Source: Idiomarina sp. UBA6142 (GTDB taxonomy: Bacteria > Pseudomonadota > Gammaproteobacteria > Enterobacterales > Alteromonadaceae). From it: 6,061 nucleotides of DNA. Shown piece after piece: positions 1-4,937 of the stretch. The position numbers and the translations under genes are program-made. Position 1 is the first letter of the stretch. Each line of letters starts with the position of its first letter. The DNA lies in contig DIVC01000080.1 in assembly GCA_002423905.1 (NCBI GenBank), forward strand, positions 20,943 to 27,003. The letters are read 5' to 3'. The notes under the pieces are model-generated. The model did no database searches. It saw only the letters and a program-made list of their open reading frames with translations, and was not told the origin of the DNA.

Positions 1-1382
1 GACTGTTGTTGCTGTTGCAACAAACGCTCCGCGAGTGCTTTATTCTCCTGTGCTTCCAGCCAGTCTGGTCGGGTCATTAAGGCTTGTTGATAGGCATTGA
101 TTGCTTGTTGATAGTCAGCCAATTGCATCCAACTATTACCTTGGTTGTACCAACCTATAGGGCTGGTGTCATTGGCGAAATCTGCCAGTGCTTGCTGGTA
201 ATTGCCAGCGCGATAGTGAGCTGTTGCGCGCTGCCAAGGGTCTTGTGCAAGCTGCAGTGCTTGCTCATAGTCACCTTGCTGAAGCGCGTCATCGGCCTGT
301 TGATAGGGCGTCTGCCACAGTTGTTGATACCAAGGTGGCGGACTACTGGCGTGGGCGCTAGTTAAGCCAACAGGAAGTAGTAGCAGCCCCAGTATACTGG
401 TCTGTAACACGCCACGGCGCGCTGCTGGTAGGATTAACAGGAGCACCAGCGGCCACAACCATGGGCCGCGATCGAGCCACTGGTCGCCGACCTGATGGTC
501 CGCCTGTTGTTTACTATCGCGTTGCTGCGGGCCGGCAGCAGTTAAGGTGACTAAATCGCTACCGTCACGTTGCCAGATACTAAACTGGCCGCCACTTAGA
601 GCCGCAAGTTGTTGTAGCAACTCGGGTTGCAACCGAGGAATGACCAATTCGCCATTGCCGTCACGCAATAAGTTACCGTCTTGCTGCTTGATCGGCGCAC
701 CGCTGCTGGTGCCAAGCGCTAAAATGGAGACGCGGTTTCGCTGTTGGCGGATATAGTCAGCCAAGGCTGCATAGTCACTGGTGTGGATGCCATCGGTGAA
801 CCAATAAATATCACCATTTGGGTACCCCGACTCTTGCAGCAGTCGTTTTGCTAAGCGCAGCGCCGATAGCGGCGAACTGCCGTACTCAGGCATGAGTTCC
901 GGGCTTAAGGCGCGAATCAGATGGCTAATCGTGGCGCTATCACTGGTCAGGGGGCTAATCACGTAAGCATCACCGGCATAGGCAATTAAACCGGTCTCGC
1001 CATCAAGATGTTGACTGACCAGCGCCATTGCTTTGAACTGTAATTGTGTCAATCGGTCGGGAGTAAGGTCGGTGCTGCGCATCGATAACGACATATCGAC
1101 CAGCATAACTTGACCGTTATCGAGTTGATACACCGGTTGCGGCAAGCGCTCCCAGCTTGGTCCGGCTACGCTTAAACAGGCAAGCAGCAGCGCTAATAGT
1201 ACTTGCCAGCGATGGCTGGAAGGCAGCTTACCGGGGTCGCGAACCAAGACCTCGGCCAAATGTGGTGGCAGCCACTGGTGCCAACCACCGTGTTGTTGCC
1301 GCCGCTGCCACCACCACAGCAACAGCGGTAGTAGCACAAGCAGCAATAACCACGCTGGGCGAAGGAAATGAAACTCAGCCAT
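1..1382 (-). CDS. VWA domain protein with C-terminal TPR repeats (BatB/BatC-like fusion), partial
   Basis: Reading frame open from ATG at 1382 to the left edge (460 complete residues, C terminus missing). It is probably an inner-membrane partner of the MoxR ATPase encoded upstream. Seen in order: a hydrophobic helix near residues 11-25 ending in WWWQRRQQ, a second near 61-76, a VWA domain from about 90 to 275 with intact metal-site motif DMSLS (D96, S98, S100) and FTDG (D197), a hydrophobic segment at 308-321, a second at 325-342 ending in AHA, then TPR-like helices (about 362-379, 386-403, 409-440) and the start of a glutamine run (456-460). The start is chosen because AAGGGGGA lies just upstream and the ATG overlaps the stop of the preceding VWA gene (ATGGCTGA). 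The domain order matches the 'TPR protein in aerotolerance operon' type. The client is unknown. Family members often continue into a low-complexity linker. Confidence 0.9.
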   Translation of the reverse strand, partial: MAEFHFLRPAWLLLLVLLPLLLWWWQRRQQHGGWHQWLPPHLAEVLVRDPGKLPSSHRWQVLLALLLACLSVAGPSWERLPQPVYQLDNGQVMLVDMSLSMRSTDLTPDRLTQLQFKAMALVSQHLDGETGLIAYAGDAYVISPLTSDSATISHLIRALSPELMPEYGSSPLSALRLAKRLLQESGYPNGDIYWFTDGIHTSDYAALADYIRQQRNRVSILALGTSSGAPIKQQDGNLLRDGNGELVIPRLQPELLQQLAALSGGQFSIWQRDGSDLVTLTAAGPQQRDSKQQADHQVGDQWLDRGPWLWPLVLLLILPAARRGVLQTSILGLLLLPVGLTSAHASSPPPWYQQLWQTPYQQADDALQQGDYEQALQLAQDPWQRATAHYRAGNYQQALADFANDTSPIGWYNQGNSWMQLADYQQAINAYQQALMTRPDWLEAQENKALAERLLQQQQQ

Positions 1383-2376
1383 TAGTCCCCCTTAGCAGTG
1401 AGCTGCGCAACGGACGCTGCGCAGCAACCAGCCAGAGGGCGGCCAGCAGCAGCGCGAAGCTAGCAGGCCAATGAAACAGACTACGTTGCGGGCGTAATAA
1501 TTGCTGTTCTCCAGCAACCGGTTCATAGTCATCCAAGGTTTGGTATATTTGTTCTAATTCTTCGGTATTGCGGGCTCTAAAATAAGCACCACCGGTTTGT
1601 TCAGCAAGACTGCGCAGCATATCTTCATCTAAATCACGGCTCGGGTTAACGCGGCGGGGTCCGAAAAAACCATCAACGACAATTTCATCGGCGCCAACGC
1701 CAATGGCATATATTTTAACGCCATAGAATTTTGCTAATTCCAGTGCTTGTTGGGGTGATACGCTACCGGCGGTATTTTGACCATCAGTGAGCAGTACCAA
1801 GATATTATTACTTTGCTCACGTTCACGGAAACGTTTCACGCTCAGGGCAATAGCATCACCAATCGCGGTGCGCTCACCAATTAAGCGCAAGACAGCTTCG
1901 TCAAGTAGTTGCTGGACGGTGTTGCGATCGTAGGTCATCGGCGCCTGCACGTAGGCGGTGTCGGCAAATAGAATTAAGCCGAGCCGGTCACCGCTGCGAC
2001 GGGCAATAAAATTGCTTAATACGTGCTTGACCATGGTCAAGCGGTCAACTTGGCGACCATTGATGCGCATGTCGGCAATTTCCATACTGACCGAAAGGTC
2101 CACCGCAATGAACATTTCACGCGCCTGATTTTGTATCGGTACGGGTTCACCTAACCATTGTGGTCGCATCATGGCGATGACAGCCGCTGTCCAAATACAG
2201 AGTGCTAACGCGAGTGGCCAAGCGGCGCGGTTATGGAACCCAAACTGAGTTGATTGAGTGGGTATATGCGGCAACCACAAGCGTGAAAACCGGGGTGGTT
2301 GGTGCGGCGCTAACCAGCGGATCAGCAACGGTAGTGGCCACAACAAGGCTAGCCACGGCCAAGCAAACTCAATCAT
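1375..2376 (-). CDS. VWA domain-containing membrane protein (BatA-like)
   Basis: Protein of 333 residues in the MoxR/Bat operon, probably an inner-membrane adaptor or sensor that works with the AAA+ ATPase. Hydrophobic helices lie near residues 5-22 and 53-70, and a C-terminal one near 300-320. The VWA domain occupies about 86-285 and has a complete metal-ion-dependent adhesion site: DLSVS (D93, S95, S97), the threonine of GERT (T170) and LTDG (D198). Such sites bind Mg2+ or Mn2+ and a partner acidic residue. The frame is open upstream to an ATG at 2442, but I choose the ATG at 2376. It gives the family-typical N terminus (MIEFAWPW, directly hydrophobic), has GGAG 8 bases upstream, and overlaps the preceding stop by 8 bases (ATGATTGA). 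The stop overlaps the next VWA gene by 8 bases. The client protein is unknown. Confidence 0.92.
   Translation of the reverse strand: MIEFAWPWLALLWPLPLLIRWLAPHQPPRFSRLWLPHIPTQSTQFGFHNRAAWPLALALCIWTAAVIAMMRPQWLGEPVPIQNQAREMFIAVDLSVSMEIADMRINGRQVDRLTMVKHVLSNFIARRSGDRLGLILFADTAYVQAPMTYDRNTVQQLLDEAVLRLIGERTAIGDAIALSVKRFREREQSNNILVLLTDGQNTAGSVSPQQALELAKFYGVKIYAIGVGADEIVVDGFFGPRRVNPSRDLDEDMLRSLAEQTGGAYFRARNTEELEQIYQTLDDYEPVAGEQQLLRPQRSLFHWPASFALLLAALWLVAAQRPLRSSLLRGTNG
1386..1393 (-). promoter_or_regulatory. Ribosome binding site of the VWA-TPR gene
   Basis: AAGGGGGA on the minus strand ends 3 bases before the ATG at 1382. It is the strongest purine tract among the internal junctions of the operon, which would suit high translation of the last visible gene, although the spacing is short. 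Confidence 0.6.
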
Positions 2377-2842
2377 GATGAGGGCTCCGTGGTGGCAGTG
2401 CATGGCGTAACCAAAAGCGGGCCAGTTGCTGATACTCGGCACAGTTGCTGGGGTGCTGCTGGTAGGCTTGCTGCGCTAGCTGGGTGAGGATTTGGCGCTG
2501 CTGCTGTTGGGCTGTTGCCGGTAACTGTTCGATTAAAAAGGAAAACCAGGCTGGTCCAGTTAAGGCAGCGATGCGATTGGCCGGAAAATAGCCTAAACAG
2601 GCTTGTTTCAGCACTAAGGTGATGGCATTGATGTCGGGTAACGGCTGCCGCAACGCTCTAAGCGCTGCATTGCGAACACGCCGCCGCCGCTGCCAGCGCC
2701 AGATTGCGGTGGCGGTTAGGACAACCAGGGCAATCAGCAACGCCGCTACCAGATACCAAATCGGAGCGAGTGGCCACCAATGCGCCGCCGGGGCGGCAAC
2801 AATGTCATGCAGTTGTGCTAATGGTTGGCTACCGATAGTCAT
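2369..2842 (-). CDS. DUF4381 family single-pass membrane protein
   Basis: Small protein of 157 residues, of unknown biochemical function, regularly found between DUF58 and VWA genes in proteobacterial MoxR operons. The N terminus carries the family hallmark PLAQLHDI followed by a WWPLAP motif (residues 7-14 and 22-27). A single transmembrane helix spans about 26-48 and a strongly basic stretch, RWQRRRRVR, follows at 49-57. By the positive-inside rule the N terminus is outside and the helical C-terminal 100 residues are cytoplasmic. The segment YFPANRIAALTG then AWFSFL also fits the family. A longer reading to an ATG at 3004 exists but would overlap the DUF58 gene by 166 bases. The ATG at 2842 is preferred because it forms an ATGA overlap with the DUF58 stop, has GGAG 8 bases upstream and starts at the conserved region. 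Glutamine-rich near the C terminus. Confidence 0.88.
   Translation of the reverse strand: MTIGSQPLAQLHDIVAAPAAHWWPLAPIWYLVAALLIALVVLTATAIWRWQRRRRVRNAALRALRQPLPDINAITLVLKQACLGYFPANRIAALTGPAWFSFLIEQLPATAQQQQRQILTQLAQQAYQQHPSNCAEYQQLARFWLRHALPPRSPHHD
2385..2388 (-). promoter_or_regulatory. Ribosome binding site of the BatA-like gene
   Basis: GGAG on the minus strand lies 8 bases before the ATG at 2376, inside the 3' end of the DUF4381 gene. It has the same sequence and spacing as the site before the DUF4381 gene, and favours this ATG over the one at 2442. Confidence 0.65.
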
Positions 2843-3819
2843 AACCGTAGCTCCGGCCATTGCTGTTCTAATGCTTGTGCCGCATTCACTTGGGTCAGTA
2901 GCAAACCATGCTGCTGCATGATGTGCTGCAATTGCTGTTGTTGTTGGGTGGCAAATTGCTGAAACTGCTGACGCTGGGCACTGGCATGCGCTGGCATCAA
3001 CCATTGTTGGCTATGGTTGCTAAAACTGAGGTTTTGGTCAGCTAGTTGCGGCGGTAATTCACGCTCCAACGGGTCGAATAGTTGAATAGCATGGACTTGG
3101 CAATGACGTTGCAACGCTTGTATTAGGGTTAAATGGTGCGGTTGATGTGCCGTCCAATCACTGATCAGATAAATACGCGTGCCAGGTTTAGCAAGTTGTT
3201 GCGCCCGTTGTAATAGATTTTTCCACACCTCGGCAGCAGCTATAACTGCCAGCGCACCTTCATCACCACCGAGCTGACGCCAACTGTTGAGGCTTTGGTG
3301 TTGTTGCTGCAGCAGTTGCTGAATAATCCGCATCACCCCATGATGGCGCGCCTGCGGACGCAGTTCACTGTGGCCCTGTGGATTACCGATTAAGGCACCG
3401 ACCCGATCACCACGGCTAACTGCCTGCCAGGCTAAGGCAGCGACCAAATGACAAGCTTGTACTGATTTGAGTAGTAATTGCGAGCCAAAATGCATCGCGT
3501 GGCTTAGATCAACGACAAATAGCACCGGCCGTTCACGCTCTTCACGAAATAATTTGGTGTGCGGTGAACCGGTGCGTGCGGTGACTCGCCAGTCAATGGA
3601 ACGTACATCATCGCCCGCCTGATAGTGGCGCACTTCGTCAAACTCCATGCCGCGGCCTTTGATCTTGGATTGGATGGCGCCCGTTTGGCTGCGTGCAGGT
3701 CGCATTCGTTGCAGTCGCGCAAAGGCGGCTACTTTACTGCGGTAATACATGAGCTCAGCGCTAGCCACTGTCACGCCATCACTTTGCCAAGCTTGTAGCC
3801 AGTCTGCAGGACGCATCAT
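2839..3819 (-). CDS. DUF58 domain-containing protein, MoxR partner
   Basis: Protein of 326 residues with no transmembrane segment visible, so probably cytoplasmic. The DUF58 signature is clear at residues 55-82: GRGMEFDEVRHYQAGDD followed by VRSIDWRVTAR. It is followed by FREERERPVLFVVDLS (91-106), which starts a VWA-like fold. The metal-site motif is degenerate: D104-L-S106-H-A108, with alanine in place of the last serine, and SDW (220-222) where VWA proteins have TDG. The DPLERELPP motif (249-257) is also usual for the gammaproteobacterial members. The C-terminal third is rich in glutamine, including a run at 292-296. DUF58 proteins accompany MoxR ATPases very consistently and are presumed adaptors; the activity is unproven. 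The start ATG at 3819 overlaps the moxR stop (TAATG). A second ATG follows at once (3816), and neither has a well-placed ribosome binding site, so translation probably depends on coupling. Confidence 0.92.
   Translation of the reverse strand: MMRPADWLQAWQSDGVTVASAELMYYRSKVAAFARLQRMRPARSQTGAIQSKIKGRGMEFDEVRHYQAGDDVRSIDWRVTARTGSPHTKLFREERERPVLFVVDLSHAMHFGSQLLLKSVQACHLVAALAWQAVSRGDRVGALIGNPQGHSELRPQARHHGVMRIIQQLLQQQHQSLNSWRQLGGDEGALAVIAAAEVWKNLLQRAQQLAKPGTRIYLISDWTAHQPHHLTLIQALQRHCQVHAIQLFDPLERELPPQLADQNLSFSNHSQQWLMPAHASAQRQQFQQFATQQQQQLQHIMQQHGLLLTQVNAAQALEQQWPELRL
2851..2854 (-). promoter_or_regulatory. Ribosome binding site of the DUF4381 gene
   Basis: GGAG on the minus strand lies 8 bases before the ATG at 2842, inside the 3' end of the DUF58 gene. 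It supports the short start over the ATG at 3004. Confidence 0.65.
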
Positions 3820-4775
3820 TAGGGGGCAGGCACCGCCTGCAAAATAGCGTGAAGGACCTGATCAGGGCTGACGCCCTCTGCCTCTGCTTGATAGCTCAAA
3901 ATAATGCGATGGCGCAGGGCATATAAGAACACCTGCTGAATATCATCAGGAGTAACAAAATCACGTCCAGCTAACCAAGCTTTAGCGCGAGCACAGCGGT
4001 CTAGCGCTATGGTGGCACGTGGCGATGCGCCATAGCTCAGCCAGCGCGCGATGTCGGCACTGTAATGTTGAGCTTGGCGGGTGGCGATGACCAGCTGTAC
4101 CAGATAATGTTCAACCGTGGCATCCATATAAATCGCCAATACCTCTTTGCGGGCAGCAAAGATATCGGCTTGCCGCACTGGTTTGGGCATGGTGGCTTGG
4201 CCACTGAGTTGCTCGCCACGGGTCAGCTGTAAGATCTTTAGCTCGGTGTCAGCGGCGGGATAGGTTAAATTCAGCTTCATCAAGAAGCGGTCTAATTGTG
4301 CTTCAGGGAGCGGATACGTGCCTTCCTGCTCCAGTGGGTTCTGAGTAGCCAGTACTAAAAACAGCTCAGGTAACGGGTAGGTGGTTTGACCGACGGTAAT
4401 TTGCCGCTCAGCCATCGCCTCTAGCAGTGCCGACTGCACTTTGGCCGGGGCTCGGTTGATTTCATCAGCTAAGATTACATGATGAAACAACGGACCTTGC
4501 TGAAACACAAATTGGCCGGTTTCAGGGCGGTAGATATCGGTACCAGTTAAATCGGCGGGCAATAGGTCGGGGGTAAATTGAATACGATGAAAACTACCCT
4601 CAATGCCACCAGCTAGGGCGTTTACGGCACGAGTCTTGGCCAAGCCAGGAGGGCCTTCTACTAACAGATGGCCATCGGCCAAAACAGCGATCAATAAGGC
4701 CTCGGTGAACTCGGGTTGACCTAATACTTGGCTGTCAAGATAGTCGCGTAGGGCTTGAAATTGTTCGGCTGCCAT
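3819..4775 (-). CDS. MoxR-family AAA+ ATPase
   Basis: ATPase of 318 residues, first gene of the operon. MoxR proteins use ATP hydrolysis to remodel or assemble protein complexes, in some cases with metal cofactor insertion. The client here is unknown. All nucleotide-handling elements are present: Walker A GPPGLAKT (41-48), Walker B VILADE (100-105) followed by INRAPAKVQSALLEAM, sensor 1 ATQNP (143-147), arginine-finger region LDRF (161-164) and sensor 2 GASPRA (248-253, R252). Length fits the family. The frame is open to an ATG at 4823, but the ATG at 4775 is chosen: it has GAAGGA 5 bases upstream, it starts at the usual N terminus before the VLGQ motif, and the extra 16 residues would cover the likely promoter -10 region. 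Divergent from fadI across 162 bases. Its stop overlaps the DUF58 start by one base. Confidence 0.95.
   Translation of the reverse strand: MAAEQFQALRDYLDSQVLGQPEFTEALLIAVLADGHLLVEGPPGLAKTRAVNALAGGIEGSFHRIQFTPDLLPADLTGTDIYRPETGQFVFQQGPLFHHVILADEINRAPAKVQSALLEAMAERQITVGQTTYPLPELFLVLATQNPLEQEGTYPLPEAQLDRFLMKLNLTYPAADTELKILQLTRGEQLSGQATMPKPVRQADIFAARKEVLAIYMDATVEHYLVQLVIATRQAQHYSADIARWLSYGASPRATIALDRCARAKAWLAGRDFVTPDDIQQVFLYALRHRIILSYQAEAEGVSPDQVLHAILQAVPAP
3826..3840 (-). repeat. Perfect hairpin at the moxR/DUF58 junction
   Basis: On the minus strand GCAGGC-GGT-GCCTGC forms a 6-base-pair stem of G/C-rich pairs with a 3-base loop. It lies in the last codons of moxR, 6 bases before the DUF58 ATG at 3819. 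It contains the only purine-rich, ribosome-binding-like stretch (AGGCGG) near that start. The inverted repeat is certain; any role in coupling the two genes is inference. Confidence 0.6.
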
Positions 4776-4780
4776 GAAAA

Positions 4781-4786
4781 TCCTTC
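4781..4786 (-). promoter_or_regulatory. Ribosome binding site of the MoxR gene
   Basis: GAAGGA on the minus strand lies 5 bases before the ATG at 4775. It decides this start over the upstream in-frame ATG at 4823. Confidence 0.75.
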
Positions 4787-4803
4787 GTCGGTTAAACAAC
4801 ATC

Positions 4804-4837
4804 ACTATACTGTAAGGGTGCACTTTACCGAAAACAA
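4804..4837 (-). promoter_or_regulatory. Possible sigma70 promoter of the moxR operon
   Basis: On the minus strand TTGTTT (4837-4832) and TACAGT (4814-4809) are 17 bases apart. An overlapping -10 candidate, TATAGT (4809-4804), is a better hexamer (5 of 6) but has no good -35. Either would start transcription about 20-30 bases before the moxR ATG at 4775. Weak evidence; the true promoter could differ. Confidence 0.3.
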
Positions 4838-4848
4838 CGGTTTTATTC

Positions 4849-4876
4849 TTGCCGCAGACCCGCTAAAATTTGTAAT
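4849..4876 (+). promoter_or_regulatory. Predicted sigma70 promoter of fadI
   Basis: A -35 candidate TTGCCG (4849-4854) and a -10 candidate TGTAAT (4871-4876) are separated by 16 bases. They match the consensus hexamers at 4 and 5 of 6 positions. Transcription would start near 4883, leaving a leader of about 55 bases. A second -10-like hexamer, TAAAAT at 4864-4869, has no convincing -35 partner. Prediction by eye only. Confidence 0.5.
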
Positions 4877-4881
4877 CAAGT

Positions 4882-4898
4882 GTGAGGTCAGACCAGAT
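4882..4898. promoter_or_regulatory. FadR-like operator upstream of fadI
   Basis: The 17 bases GTGAGGTCAGACCAGAT contain the perfect inverted repeat GGTC-A-GACC (4886-4894). They match the E. coli fadB FadR site as I recall it (ATCTGGTACGACCAGAT) at 12 of 17 positions, with the right half (GACCAGAT) identical and the left outer arm weak. The site lies just downstream of the predicted -10 and covers the expected transcription start, the usual place for FadR repression that is relieved by long-chain acyl-CoA. The target gene, a beta-oxidation thiolase, fits this role. Confidence 0.65.
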
Positions 4899-4925
4899 TA
4901 ACGATTCATCACCGAATTCATGTAC

Positions 4926-4931
4926 AGGGGA
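4926..4931 (+). promoter_or_regulatory. Ribosome binding site of fadI
   Basis: AGGGGA lies 6 bases before the ATG at 4938. It supports this start, which also matches the known N terminus of FadI proteins. Confidence 0.75.
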
Positions 4932-4937
4932 ATACAG

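Noticed and set aside
84..756. Two plus-strand open frames (84-365 and 547-756) in the left part
   Set aside because: They are antisense to the VWA-TPR gene, which reads continuously through this region with a recognisable VWA domain and TPR repeats.
1157..1474. Plus-strand open frame of 105 codons opposite the two VWA genes
   Set aside because: Alanine/threonine-rich antisense shadow of leucine- and glutamine-rich codons, with no family resemblance.
2619..2921. Plus-strand open frame of 100 codons opposite the DUF58/DUF4381 genes
   Set aside because: It lies antisense to two well-supported genes, its product is arginine/alanine-rich without a recognisable domain, and it looks like a codon-bias shadow.
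2921..2960. Apparent trinucleotide repeat (ctg/ttg) resembling a microsatellite
   Set aside because: It is imperfect and fully explained by glutamine codons on the minus strand; listed only as a compositional finding.
4831..4844. Small inverted repeat AAAAC-AACG-GTTTT between the two promoters
   Set aside because: Five base pairs, mostly A/T, with no T-tract or G/C stem for a terminator. Too short to claim an operator, and no terminator is expected between divergent genes.
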